Assembly: GCA_032718475.1 (NCBI GenBank)
Contig: JAUCBJ010006587.1
Coordinates: 62,001 to 126,000, forward strand
Length of the DNA: 64,000 nt
Source: Nemertoderma westbladi
Taxonomy: Eukaryota > Xenacoelomorpha > Nemertodermatida > Nemertodermatidae
Direction: 5' to 3'
Below, in pieces: positions 11,198 through 22,489 of this stretch; position 1 is the first letter of the stretch; every line of letters starts with the position of its first letter. The position numbers were made by a program, and so were the translations under genes. Below the pieces are notes generated by a model that had not been told where the DNA came from, did not search any database, and saw nothing but the letters and a program-made list of their open reading frames with translations.

Positions 11198-11654
11198 GAC
11201 CGATTATGACTTTAGGCCTATATAACAGAATAAACGCTCCACCCCACCAATGAGTAAAGTAAGACCTATTCCCTAGTCATGCCAAAGTTATATTCGGAAA
11301 ATCAACACACTAGTCTATATACCGTAATCCGGGGTAACTTGATATACTTTTTACCTTTAACTGTGAATATCTTTTGAAGTTTCTATCCTATAGAGATGGC
11401 ATAAAAAGAAAATTTGTTAGACGGGATAAGTAATACATCACTACTGCACCAGACTAATGCACTATTTGAGGTGTTTGGTCTAGTGGTGTTTTTATTTTAA
11501 AAAGCAACTGTATCAAGTCAACCCACAGAATGGGGTGACTTGATACATAAGCAAATTTTCCGCAAAATAATAGGGCACTTGTGTCAAATAGGGGACCCTC
11601 ATAACCTGCTAATCCTGAAATCGCATAAACTGAAGTCACTAGTGCCCGGTTAGT
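11198..11654. other. 5' flank of the zinc-finger gene
   Basis: Contains the upstream region of the minus-strand zinc-finger gene. No promoter element could be assigned. A GGGGTGACTTGATAC-type word occurs near 11532 and recurs as variants near 11331 and 12944. From about 11590 the sequence matches the 5' part of the dispersed repeat at 3437-3500. Confidence 0.45.
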
Positions 11655-12950
11655 AAAGGAGCAGGTTACAGAGGCGAGTTGAAAGGGGTGCTGGTCACCT
11701 CGCCGCACTGCCACTTCGCCGCAAGTCATCTCGCCGCAGATAATGTGGGCGAGGTGTCTTGCGGCGAGGTGTCTCACTGTGAATGCCATTTCGCCGCAAA
11801 TTATCGGACACCTCGCCGCAAGTCAATATTAATCATTTATTTCTATATTTACAGGAAAGCCTACTTATGGCATTGGACATTATTATAAGAAGAAATAAAA
11901 TAATACGGTAAGGTTTGTTGTTCTATTATAATTACTGAATTATATTACATGTTAATATAGATACAGTAAGAGTATTTGAGTAACGTATTCAGATTATAGT
12001 AAAATACGGTCATAGAGATTCATAGAGGATATGAATGACATAATGAGTATTCTGACATAGAGGTCAGATCAGAATACGGTCATTGAAGTTGTTTCCATGT
12101 CATTGATTACGGTACTTTGCACCGTTAGGAGTAATTCACCAGAACGCTTTTAAGTTGACATAATGTAACAATAACTATTTACGTACATGTACAATGCGTT
12201 CACGTAGTTTTTGTAATGCAGTAACTAAGTACGGAAACGGAAGTAAGGCAACATAATGTAATAAGGTTAATACTGTATGTTTATGTTAACCGATCACAGT
12301 TCTTAATTACAAATGTAATGTTCTTAGTGGATTGATATACTTATATTTGTTGTCAGTCACTTTTTTTGTTAAGAGCAAAATTATGGTCGAATTACATTTC
12401 AAATTAATTTCCATGACATTAATAATAATATTGCATTAAATATTATAATTTTCTTTAATTTCTTACATTACATTTATTTATTTGTGTGGAATTAATATCA
12501 CACTACCAAATCGCCAGGACAAATTTAAGAAATTCCAACAAATAATTATTTATTACATGGTAAAAAAAAGTAGAACATTATTTCACTATTCTCGAGGCAT
12601 TTTTAATACGTTACTCAAATACTCTTACTGTATCTATAATAATACAGTAATTATAATAGAACAACAAACCTTACCGTCTGACCGTATTATTTTATTTCTT
12701 CTTATAATAATGTACAATGTCACACTAGGCTTCCCTGTAAATATATAAATAAATGATTAATATTGACTTGCGGCGAGGTGTCCGATAATTTGCGGCGAAA
12801 TGGCACAATGGCACTCACAGTGAGACACCTCGCCGCACATTATCTGCGGCGAGGTGATCTGCGGCGAAGTGGAAGTGTGGCGAGGTGACCAGCACCCGTT
12901 GAAAGGAACCAAAACAATAAAAGAGAGTTAGGAATATTGTGGGGGTGACT
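11655..12950 (+). repeat. Dispersed core repeat, split by a foldback transposon
   Basis: The left half (GGAGCAGGTTACAGAGGCGA then GTTGAAAG) ends at 11685. The right half resumes at 12898 with the same GTTGAAAG followed by GAACCAAAACAATAAAAGAG and AGTTAGGAATATTG. Removing 11686-12897 and one copy of the 8-mer restores the arrangement seen in the uninterrupted copy at 3497-3565. This fixes the insertion boundaries. Confidence 0.85.
11686..12897. mobile_element. Foldback DNA transposon, non-autonomous, 8-bp target duplication
   Basis: Terminal inverted repeats of about 300 bp (11686 to about 11987, and about 12602 to 12897) begin GGGTGCTGGTCACCTCGCC. Their outer third is a cluster of short CTCGCCGC/GCGGCGAG words, themselves in both orientations; the inner part is AT-rich. 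Flanking direct repeats GTTGAAAG (11678-11685 and 12898-12905) are the target duplication. The interior (about 11988-12601) has no transposase; the open frame at 12482-12748 lies partly in the inverted repeat and is not convincing. An 8-bp duplication fits hAT, P or Merlin elements. The termini do not decide between them. Confidence 0.85.
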
Positions 12951-13205
12951 TGGTACACCTTGGAAGTTTGAAAAAAAGAATGAAGTCCCCACCTAATGCG
13001 CTAATGGGGATATAAAATTATGGCTAAAATTAAATGCAGAAATATAAAAATAACTCGGTCCGACTAAACACCCAAATCACACAAAATTGACCAAATCACA
13101 ACAAATCAAAATCAGACCAAATCACACAACAAATTCTAATCTTTATTTTTTTCAAATCGTTTATTGTTTTGGTTCCTTCTGGCTACCACTGCAGCACTGT
13201 AAATT

Positions 13206-13405
13206 TTTTTTTGTGATTTTGTGTGATTAAGCCTACTGTGATTTGTTGTGATTTGGTTTTGGGATTATTTTTTGTGATTTGGTTTGTGATTTGGTGCTTG
13301 GTGGTGTGATTTGGTTTGTGATTTGTTGTGATTTGGTATGATTTGTTGTGATTTGTTGTGATTTGTTGTGATTTCAGGATTTGGTGTGATTTGTTGTGAT
13401 TTGGC
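13206..13405. repeat. TGTGATTTGT simple repeat
   Basis: Degenerate tandem array of 10- to 11-bp units (TGTGATTTGT / TGTGATTTGGT). The reverse-complement words (AAATCACA) occur just upstream near 13075-13135, so the region can also fold back. Confidence 0.8.
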
Positions 13406-14207
13406 AGTTTTATTATTTTTATTTAATTTGATTTAGACGGACCCAAATATAAAAATAATTTTTGAACAACCTTAACCCAAATGGCAAATTGTCAAAAAAT
13501 CGACCTATATTTTGACATCGAAAAAAAAGTGAATTTTTGAAAAATGAATTTTTGGTTCTAGTGATCACAAATGCGAAGCAATGACAAAATTTATTTTACT
13601 ATTTGACAGACAATTTATTCAGACATCATCTAATATTTCAATTTTTATCATAAAATCAAGCTATCACAGTATCACCCACAATCCAGCAATCTGTTAAAGA
13701 AAAAAGTATAACTTGCTGTATCACAGTATCAAGTCACCTCAATGTAAGAAAAAATTGTAGGCCTACAGTATAGGCTGATAGGAGTATAGCCTATACAGCT
13801 ATATAATATATATACCGTACTACAGTACTACTGTACTATAAAAAATATATTCGAGCCTAGTACCAGTACGTACTAAATGACAGAATGAAATCATTGTGCC
13901 TAAGCTGCTTAGGCTTATGACAGTCAGACAGTATGAATGGAATGGAACAAAAAAATGGAATGAGTAAAAAAAAACATTAGAATTATGGATACATGACCGA
14001 ACGTAGTCAGGATCGAATGTAACATAGTTATTAGGCCTATGTATCGAACGTAACCGCAATTACTGAATTATGTTACATTGACAGATTGAATCCTATAACT
14101 ATCAGACTTTATGTTACATTGACAGATTGAATCCTACAACTATCAGACTATCTGACTATGTTACATTTGATCTACAAATTACTAAGCTCGAATGTAACAT
14201 TGCCATT

Positions 14208-14404
14208 TAAAGGAACAGGTTACAGAGGCGTGTTGAGGGAACCAAAACAATAAACGAAAGTTAACACATGTTACAAGATTATGCAAGTTACCGGTACTTT
14301 TATTTAAACTGTTAAAGGAGCAGGTTACAGAGGCGTGTTGGGGAACCCAAACAATAAACGAAACTAAATAATAAATGGGGGGGGGGGGGGGGGGGGGGGG
14401 GGGG
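14208..14404 (+). repeat. Two dispersed cores in tandem, with 28-nt poly-G
   Basis: Cores at 14208-14265 and 14314-14365 both read AAAGGA(A/G)CAGGTTACAGAGGCGTGTTG followed by an ACAATAAACGAAA block, about 106 bp apart. A G run at 14377-14404 follows the second core directly. In other copies the G run precedes the core. Confidence 0.7.
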
Positions 14405-15427
14405 AGGCGGTTCTAAATTCTAAGGTATCTAGCAGCAGAGCAGTCTACAGTCTAGATTATATTCCAAAGTCGAAAAATAAAGCTGACGGTGGACGGGGGG
14501 GTGGGTTGGATAGGCCTAGATAAATACTGAAATATTGTCATGTACTGAATAGGCCTACTGAAATAGTCAACAGACGATTTTTAGCAGCTTGTCTTCTTGT
14601 TGTATCGAAATAGTTCAGACTGTCAGAAATTAAAAAATCCGGCTCTCTCAGGCAGTCAGCAGGTCAGCCCAGCAGTAAGAAACAGATAAAAGTTGTCGAA
14701 CTCGAAATATCATCATACTAAATCTTCGGCGTACGGCAGTACGGCGTACCTGTAAAAGAAACTGGCTGACTGGTACCGGTTGCCGGTACCGGCTGACCGG
14801 TACTACTGTACTACGTTAAAGTTTGGCGCGGAAGATACTATATTTAGAAATTGTGGACACAAAATAAAATACTGTACAGAAATACTGTAGGTACCTACGG
14901 CTGTACGGCAGTACGGTACCGGTTGTTCCTATACCTGTATACCAGTACTGCAGTATACAGGTATACCTGTATAAGTGTATACCTATGCTATAAGCAGTTA
15001 CTGAGTTATGATACCGGCACACGGTACCGGTGGTATTCAGATTCAGTGCCTGGTACATCAGTTGATCGGTTTGACTGCCTAGACTAGCGCTTAGATGTTG
15101 AATCTACAACTCAGAAATCAGCCACTCAGGTAATAGGAATAATAACCTCATTAAATATTAGCCAATTAGGAGACAACTGCTACACAGGCGTATTGAAAGA
15201 ATTTTAAAATAAGCAGACTAATAGCTTGCTGCACGTTATTTCAACAAAACGGGCAGTGCTAAAATGCACAAAGAGCCACACGGATCCAAAAATGACCATT
15301 ACACTATGAAGCAATGAGGCACCAACCCACTCCGACACAGGAGATGTTGCACAGAGTTAAATTAATACCATCAAAGTTAATTCTGAGCACCTACAAATGT
15401 TAATGAAGGTAATAAAATGGTGTCGAA

Positions 15428-17175
15428 GCATGTCAGATACTGTACAAACGGATCCAAAGCATGTCAGTATACTTTGCACACGGACCCAAAGGATGTCAGA
15501 TACTTTGCACACGGATCCAAATGATGTCATATACTTTGTACACGGACCCAATGGATGTCAGATACTTTGCACACGGACCCAAAGGATGTCAGATACTTAT
15601 GAACACGGACCCAAAGGATCTCAGATACTTTGAACACGGACCCAAATGATGTCAGATACTTTGAACACGGACCCAAAGGATGTCAGATACTTTGCACACG
15701 GACCCAAAGGATGTCAGATACTTTGCACACGGACCCAAAGGATGTCAGATACTTTGCACACGGACCCAAAGGATGTCAGATACCTTGAACACGGACACAA
15801 AGGATCTCAGATACTTTGAACACGGACCCAAAGGATGTCAGATACTTTGCACACAGACCCAAAGGATGTCAGATACCTTGAACACGGACCCAAAGGATCT
15901 CAGATGCTTTGAACACGGACCCAAAGGATGTCAGATTCTTGCACACGGACCCAAAGGATGGTCAGATACTTTGACACGGACCCAAGGGATGTCAGATACT
16001 TTGCACACGGACCAAAGGATGTCAGATTCTTGCACACGGACCCAAAGGATGGTAGATACTTTTGACACGGACCCAAGGGATGTCAGATACTTTGCACACG
16101 GACCCAAAGGATGCGAGATTCTTTGAACACGGACCCAAAGGATCTCAGATACTTTGAACACGGACCCAAAGGATGCCAGATACTTTGCACACGGACCCAA
16201 ATGTTGACAGATACTTTGCACACGGACCCAAAGGATGTCCGATAATTTGAACACGGACCCAAAGGATGGTAGATACTTTGACACGGACCCAAAGGATGTC
16301 AGATACTTTGCACACGGACCCAAAGGATGCCAGATACTTTGCACACGGACCCAAATGATGTCAGATACTTTGCACACGGACCCAAAGGATGTCCGATAAT
16401 TTGAACACGGACCCAAAGGATGGTAGATACTTTGACACGGACCCAAAGGATGTCAGATACTTTGCACACGGACCCAAAGGATGGTAGATACTTTTGACAC
16501 GGACCCAAGGGATGTCAGATACTTTGCACACGGACCCAAAGGATGCGAGATTCTTGAACACGGACCCAAAGGATCTCAGATACTTTGAACACGGACCCAA
16601 AGGATGTCAGATACTTTGCACACGGACCCAAATGTTGACAGATACGTTGCACACGGACCCAAAGGATGTCCGATAATTTGAACACGGACCCAAAGGATGG
16701 TAGATACTTTTGACACGGACCCAAAGGATGTCAGATACCTTGAACACGGACCCAAAGGATCTCAGATGCGTTGCACACGGACCCAAAGGATGTCAGATTC
16801 TTGCACACGGACCCAAAGGATGGTAGATACTTTTGACACGGACCCAAGGGATGTCAGATACTTTGCACAAGGACCCAAAGGATGCGAGATTCCTTGAACA
16901 CGGACCCAAAGGATCTCAGATACTTTGAACACGGACCCAAAGGATGCCAGATACTTTGCACACGGACCCAAATGTTGACAGATACGTTGCACACGGACCC
17001 AAAGGATGTCAGATAATTTGAACACGGACCCAGAGGATGGTAGATACTTTTTACACGGACCCAAATGTTGGCAGATACGTTGAACTCGGAACCAAAGGAT
17101 GTCAGATACCTTGAACACGGACCCAAAGGATGTCAGATACATTGAACACGGACCCAAAGGATGTCAGATACCTTG
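15428..17175. repeat. 31-bp minisatellite, about 56 units, with higher-order blocks
   Basis: The unit is close to GATGTCAGATACTTTGCACA followed by CGGACCCAAAG, 31 bp in all. Named variants recur in order: GATGCGAGATT, GATCTCAGATAC, GATGCCAGATAC, AATGTTGACAGATAC, GATGTCCGATAATTT, GATGGTAGATAC. The AATGTTGACAGAT variant returns near 16201, 16631 and 16972, which shows block amplification of roughly 340-430 bp. Because 31 is not a multiple of three, open frames up to 171 codons arise on both strands as by-products. The array ends about 190 bp past the stop codon of the TRIM gene. Confidence 0.95.
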
Positions 17176-17236
17176 ATACCTTAAAATTACAAAAAGAAAG
17201 AAGGTCAATTTCTTTAATGTTGCGCGAAAATAATAA

Positions 17237-17242
17237 TTTATT
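17237..17242 (-). terminator. Candidate polyadenylation signal of the TRIM gene
   Basis: AATAAA on the minus strand, about 120 bp beyond the TRIM stop codon and about 60 bp before the minisatellite. Position and sequence are suitable; use is not shown. Confidence 0.45.
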
Positions 17243-17362
17243 AGTTGACTATCGATTATTAATTAATTATCTAACATGGAGGTAATAATTGAAGGTAAGA
17301 TAAATAAATGAACGGTTATATATAGTCGGTTAAAACTCAATTTATCGATAGGTGTAGCTGAT

Positions 17363-19375
17363 TCAGTTATATTTAATATAAAGTAAACTGTTACTACGAG
17401 TTTCGTACAGAAAGAATCCACTATTATTATACATAGTAGCGATCCCACCGAACCCGTTTACTGGCACGGCACCCAATAGGGATACTTTAGTTCCGCTTCT
17501 ATCGCCTTCATAAACCCCCAGATAATGATTCCCTTCTTCTTCTAGAGGAACTAAGAAATACCATGATTGATTCAGCAGTAGTTCCACCGCCCCAATAGGG
17601 ATGGATTTACCCCAATCAAGAACGGATATCCTTCTATTCAATACGAGAGTAACGTTGGGTCCGGTGGCGGTAGCATTATAGCCACATATGGATAATTTAT
17701 GTTCGTTAGGTTGGAATAATCCGACGATTAAATAGCCCAGTAAACCGCTGGCAAGAAGTTTCCCGGGTTCTTCGATACGGGATATCCATTCCTTAGAACA
17801 ATCGCGTCGGTCCAGTTTAATCACGCAGTTGTTTGACGTTAGCAGATAATCACAATGGATACCGACCATAGGACCTATTGGTTGACCGCGGTATCTCTCT
17901 TTACCAAAACACAAATGTTTGACATCACCTCCGTCTGTGTTTATTACAAATACACATTCTTCCGTTGCGGCGATCCAGGTTTCCTTGGAGTAATTATCTA
18001 GAAACTTAATCTGTTTCTTTTCGGCGTTGCAGTCGGCTTCTAGAATAATAGGTTCACCACGTAGAGATAAAGAATCGTCGTAGTTGAATTCGTAAATATA
18101 AATCCTGTTAGTTAGGGAATCGGTTATCCCCAGGTTCCCATGACAACCACCAATGGAACCGACTTTACCGATTCCCATTCTCCGACAGTCGATCCGACAT
18201 GTTTCCTTTAGCGGCGGATCTCTTAATAAAATATCTTCGTATTGGTGGAGGTAAAAACGTTTCTCAACCTCCAGTTCTTCTACTGGAACCGCCATCTTCT
18301 CTCCTCCATCGCCGCTATCTATAATATCAACGCGGCCGGTAATCCCTTCCAGGTCCTTCTGTAACTCAACCGGAACGAAACGAATTTCCGGTACCTCTAC
18401 AACTTCTATCTCAGAAATCCGCTGCTCGATTTCTTTGTATTTCTTTAGAATCTTCTTGGCTTCTGCTATTTCTTTGATCAACTCGGAATTCTTTATCTTC
18501 TTATAATATTCGTTTTCTTCAGGAATTTCGATATTAGCGAGAATTTCCTGCGCTGCTGATATTTTTCCCGCCATTTTGGTATTTAAATCCCGGACCTGCT
18601 TCATCATTGTATCTTCGGCTGCTTTTAATTCGTTGTATAAATATTCGAAGTGTTTGCGGATGTCGTCGGTGGAAACTTTAGTGACGTCATCCAAATCCCC
18701 CAGAATTCCTTCCAACACTGTTAGTTTAGTCTCCAATCGAGTTCTCAACTTTCCGGGATCTTCTATTAAGTTTCGTCTGATTGAATTACAGACTTCGTTC
18801 GTATACCAGACCTCGTGATCTTTAGAAACATCGTCTACGGAATGGCATTGGCGACAAACAGTACATTCGCATTTCTCGCAATAATGGCGTTTGTTTAGAC
18901 CGTGGGTTAGGCACAGATCGGGATCCGGTTCTTTAGATCCACCAACAGCTCCTTGTTTATCGAGATCTACGTCATTAGACCAGCATCCCGTCGGTTCTCC
19001 AGCTGCTCCCGAATTAGGTGGATTGGCGACACAGACGTGGTAAGGTTCGCACTTTCTGCACAATTCGATGTCGCAACGTTCGCAGGGATTCGTTCCTTTG
19101 TTTTTTCTGCACTCGTCGCATGTTTTTTCTTTTCGAATCATATCAATCATGGTGACGACATGACTTACTGTCGGCAAAGAATCCAGTTTCTCTACCTCGG
19201 TGGGGTTCCGACAACGAGGACATTCCAACGAAAATCCATCACCGCGTTGTTTAGAAAATTTTACGATACATTTGTAACAGAAACAGTGGGAGCAGTTGAT
19301 CAAAAGTCGAGGCTGATGTAAAAGTCGTAGACATACGGAACATTCGAACTCTCGTTCCAGTTGCTCCCGGTCCAT
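17363..19375 (-). CDS. TRIM-type RING/B-box/coiled-coil protein, 670 residues
   Basis: The start is placed at 19375 (MDREQLEREFECSVC), directly before the RING. The frame is open 80 codons further up, but that part reads as low-complexity spacer rich in GTACCGGT words. Domains: RING C3HC4 at about 12-55 (CSVC, CSHCFC, CPRC), B-box-like cysteine/histidine clusters at about 86-115 and 155-187, coiled coil at about 200-330 (EAKKILKKYKEIEQRISEIE), then a C-terminal region of about 340 residues with alternating hydrophobic strands that may form a beta-propeller. I see no NHL repeat signature and no SPRY. Probable E3 ubiquitin ligase or cytoplasmic scaffold. Single-exon TRIM genes are common in expanded invertebrate TRIM families. 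Substrate unknown. A possible polyA signal lies about 120 bp downstream. Confidence 0.88.
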   Translation of the reverse strand: MDREQLEREFECSVCLRLLHQPRLLINCSHCFCYKCIVKFSKQRGDGFSLECPRCRNPTEVEKLDSLPTVSHVVTMIDMIRKEKTCDECRKNKGTNPCERCDIELCRKCEPYHVCVANPPNSGAAGEPTGCWSNDVDLDKQGAVGGSKEPDPDLCLTHGLNKRHYCEKCECTVCRQCHSVDDVSKDHEVWYTNEVCNSIRRNLIEDPGKLRTRLETKLTVLEGILGDLDDVTKVSTDDIRKHFEYLYNELKAAEDTMMKQVRDLNTKMAGKISAAQEILANIEIPEENEYYKKIKNSELIKEIAEAKKILKKYKEIEQRISEIEVVEVPEIRFVPVELQKDLEGITGRVDIIDSGDGGEKMAVPVEELEVEKRFYLHQYEDILLRDPPLKETCRIDCRRMGIGKVGSIGGCHGNLGITDSLTNRIYIYEFNYDDSLSLRGEPIILEADCNAEKKQIKFLDNYSKETWIAATEECVFVINTDGGDVKHLCFGKERYRGQPIGPMVGIHCDYLLTSNNCVIKLDRRDCSKEWISRIEEPGKLLASGLLGYLIVGLFQPNEHKLSICGYNATATGPNVTLVLNRRISVLDWGKSIPIGAVELLLNQSWYFLVPLEEEGNHYLGVYEGDRSGTKVSLLGAVPVNGFGGIATMYNNSGFFLYETRSNSLLYIKYN

Positions 19376-19652
19376 TGCTGCAATGTGAATGAATGTAGTC
19401 TGGTTGTTCGGTACCGGTAACGGCAGAACGGTACTGCGGTAGTGCAGTAGTTGTGGTGTGCTGTGTGGTGTAGTACAGTCTGTACTGCAGTATATTTCTT
19501 CAGTACCGGTATGCAGGTATGGCAGGTAGCCTAATACCTGTAGGTCTAACACTGTAGGTCTAACAACTGTGGATAGTTTTGAGATGAGTCCTACTGACAG
19601 ACTGAGTTGAGACAAACATTGGCAGACACTCGATCAATACCGATTATTAGAG

Positions 19653-19860
19653 ATGGGGGGACAACAACTGTACACAAATCCAATCTCGGCGAATTAATAT
19701 TTAAATTAATTAAGTTAAATTCACTATTTAGGAAGAGGAGCAGGTTATTAGTGGCACTATATTCTAACCATAACAATAAATGAAACTCATTAGAACAGGT
19801 TAGAGGTTTTATTTTTGAGAGCAATTATCTGTTATTTGCGTCGAGTTTCCCCTGGAGAGA
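19653..19860 (+). repeat. Dispersed G-tract repeat, copy upstream of the TRIM gene
   Basis: A G6 run is followed by CACAAATCCAATCTCGGCG, GGAGCAGGTTA, AACAATAAATGAAA, a second GAACAGGTTAGAG, and a terminal block ending TTTCCCCTGGAG. Same order as at 1567-1766 and 7280-7475. It lies about 280 bp upstream of the TRIM start codon. Confidence 0.7.
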
Positions 19861-19960
19861 GATGTATATTTATTGATGATCTGATTAAGTGCGAAAATAT
19901 CCCCCCTTGTTAAAAATTACAGAAATTTGTTTTTTTATTGCACCTAGAGGGGTAGCCTCC

Positions 19961-20052
19961 CTGCCCCCTGCCGGCGCCCCCCGCCGGCGCCCCCCGCCGG
20001 CGCCCCCCGCCGGCGCCTCCCGCCGGCGCCCCCCGCCGGCGCCCCCCGCCCC
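19961..20052. repeat. 13-bp GC-rich minisatellite
   Basis: About six units of CCGCCGGCGCCCC, nearly pure G+C in an AT-rich surrounding and rich in CpG. Short open frames on both strands here are by-products. The next 450 bp (to 20528) is AT-rich; I see no gene in it. Confidence 0.85.
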
Positions 20053-20528
20053 AAAATTCCTAAAATGTGGTATCGAAAAATAAAAATGGAAAATAACGGA
20101 GGAGTAGTCTTTTTAGTGAAATTTTTTAAATCATACAAAGGCCGCTAGGGGGCGCCAAAAAATATTATTTTTTCAAATTTTTATGTACTTTGATGATCCT
20201 CTTTTCTATGGTATCGTTTTCTATGCATTTTTCAACCACATTGGAGACATGCACAAAATAAGATAAAACCGTAGGGGAGATAAAACCCGTTAACCGTTTT
20301 TTGCAATTTTTTATTTATATGAAAGGTAATTTCATAAGCTTCAATAAATTTCGACTAGATTTCTTGATTCCATAATATTTCCCCATTTTTTAATGAAAAA
20401 TTTGAAGAAACATGGGTTTTTCATTTTTTTTTTAATTTTAAATTATTTTTTACAAAATTGCCAATTATCAGAAATAGAAAATGAAAATACAAAATGTATC
20501 GCAAAATATATTAAGAATACGTACATTA

Positions 20529-20741
20529 TTTAAGAATGCTATGCCGGCTTGTCAACAAAGTTGCACCGTCACAATTCCCTCTCCCGCATGACATTCGCGA
20601 GATTATCCGCATCTTCAAGGCCAGTGTCCTTTAGGAGGCGTCTTCCGAAAGTAATGGGCCGTCCACCATGCTTATTTTCTCTATGAGGCTGCTAAACCTC
20701 AAGATTGTGCGCAGGCTGGTCCTCACGGCGAAAGCAATGAT
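20529..20741 (-). mobile_element. RTE-like LINE 3'-end fragment
   Basis: Read on the minus strand this matches the last 210 bp of the LINE coding frame at 29391-29601. Shared words include TTTCGCCGTGAGGACCAGCC, AATAAGCATGGTGGAC, AAAGGACACTGGCCTT and TTTGTTGACAAGCCGGCA. It has substitutions throughout and an in-frame TGA where the intact copy has TGG. It is an older, 5'-truncated insertion of the same family. Confidence 0.85.
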
Positions 20742-22484
20742 ATGTTAACCAAGCTTTCATGTACTGCATATACAGCCTATATACAGTTATACTGTAAGTC
20801 TGGAGTTCTGAGAGCCATTTATTGCAAAAAAAATCGTTTGTTTGGGATTTATTCTTTGTTAGTTTTACATTAAATTTGACATCCTGGGGAATTTATCCCC
20901 GCCTTGTAATAAGACTGAGACCGGGCTCTGTCTAGGCTCCCACTTGTCGGATGTCCTTATCCCAGTATGGTTTGATCGTTACCTTGTCTGTCTGGTGTTG
21001 GTTGTTGTTCGTACTGATGTAAGACTTCAAAGACTGTTTTGCTGCCAATGCTAACTGTATACAGAAATCTTATAATTTTATCAGATTATCATTCAATTTC
21101 AGTGCATATAATATTTGTACTTCACGTGTATTGAATAGCCCATAAAGTTGTTTATATGTTGCCTAACAACAGTTGTGGTATTACTGAACTCTTATTGGTA
21201 ACTACCGAAGCCGGTGTTTCTTACGTCTTATTGGCTCTTCTATTTCACTGAGCCTTGCTTGTACCTTATATAATCAGTGCCCACCTTGACACTATAGGCT
21301 TAACCTGATATCATATTCAGGTACTTTACATCGTTTTTATAGCCTAGCGAGCCACGTTAGTTACAACGGCTTGCAATATAATTGCTTATCACTTATTACT
21401 TGCAACTTATCGCTTGTCATTGCAATTTAACATCTTATTGCTTATTATTTGCATTTACTATTATTGCATTACTTGCTAATGAATATATTGGACCAGAGAT
21501 CAAACCAACTCGATTTCCACATGGTGAGTGCATATTGCGCCCTGTCTGTAATAGTATTCGGTTCATTTAATGCGAGTGTGTGTGCCTATAGTACTGCAAT
21601 ATTATTCCCAACTAGTAAATATCATTTACTAACAATGCAAGTGATACGAGTAAACTGTGCGCTTATCACGCACTAGGCCAACGTAGTGTCCTACCTGTGA
21701 TATATGTAAGTCATACGTACATTTACTAGCCAACAACACAATATAACGGAACGGTTTACACGTAACTATCGCACCCCTTTGAAGCAGTTTGAAGCAGGCG
21801 GAGGCTTTATACTTACAGTAACTAATTCTAGATCTCGTTAAGATATATATATTAGATAATATATATATATACCTCCACGCTTTCGTGAGTGTTCCTGCTG
21901 TGTGGCAGGTATCCCAAGGCATAGATAGCACTCATAAGAACTACATAAATACTTGCTAGGCATCTTCAGGTTAGCCTGCCATAAACGCCTTGACAGACTG
22001 CGTATCTTCGTAGTTCGCTACTTACTTCCAAACATCTGAGATTATTTATCCTGCGGTGACCAGAATTTATCCTTCAGTATAATTAATTGGCTCAAAATAA
22101 AAACATTAAGTAATTCTCGTTGCGTTTTCGAACCATTGAGTTGCGCCAAAGTTTCTTTGCGTTGCGTATTTTCCTTGATGCCCATTTTGATGCTAAATTA
22201 ATTAATAATTACCAACGTTATTACTGGTCTAGAATAATTAATGCGAATTCAACAGAATGAACCTCTATCTCGTTGATTGGATAAATAATTTTACCTCCAG
22301 TTTTGGAATATTGTTCGGAATTACTTTATTATTCTGCAATGCGGATATTAAAGTCTTTATTTTATGAATTATATAAATAATTATGATGCAATCATCCTAT
22401 TATCTCTATTCTGTATTCTCCTATGACTCGCATATGTTTTAGGTAATTATAACTTATACCGGTCCTATATACTTTCAGTTTCTA
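20742..22484. other. Spacer left of copy A; no gene seen
   Basis: AT-rich, with no exon or domain that I recognise. Small open frames at 21382-21676 and 21629-21931 lack any recognisable motif. The stretch beginning TGTTGCCTAACAACAG (near 21160), with a TATATAATCAGT word further on, has the look of an LTR, but no second end could be found. Confidence 0.4.
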
Positions 22485-22489
22485 CACTC

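Larger units (their letters stand above)
12951..15427. other. Spacer with simple repeats and dispersed cores; no gene seen
   Basis: No exon was recognised. Contents: a TGTGATTTGT-rich simple repeat (13206-13405), an isolated minus-strand core word (GTTTATTGTTTTGGTTCC, near 13158), a repeated word TTACATTGACAGATTGAATCC (14074 and 14113), dispersed cores (14208-14265, 14314-14365 and a decayed one near 15170), a 28-nt G run (14377-14404), and a stretch rich in GTACCGGTAC and GTATACCTGTATAC words (about 14740-15060). Confidence 0.5.

Noticed and set aside
15397-17157. Open frames up to 171 codons on both strands
   Set aside because: By-products of the 31-bp unit, which cycles through all three frames; all show the same repeated words.
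15428-17175. CRISPR-like regular repeats
   Set aside because: Units are contiguous without unique spacers, and the DNA is clearly eukaryotic.
21160-22080. Possible solo LTR or other retroelement remnant
   Set aside because: It has a TGTTG start and a TATA-like word, but no matching end, duplication or second copy could be found in the window.
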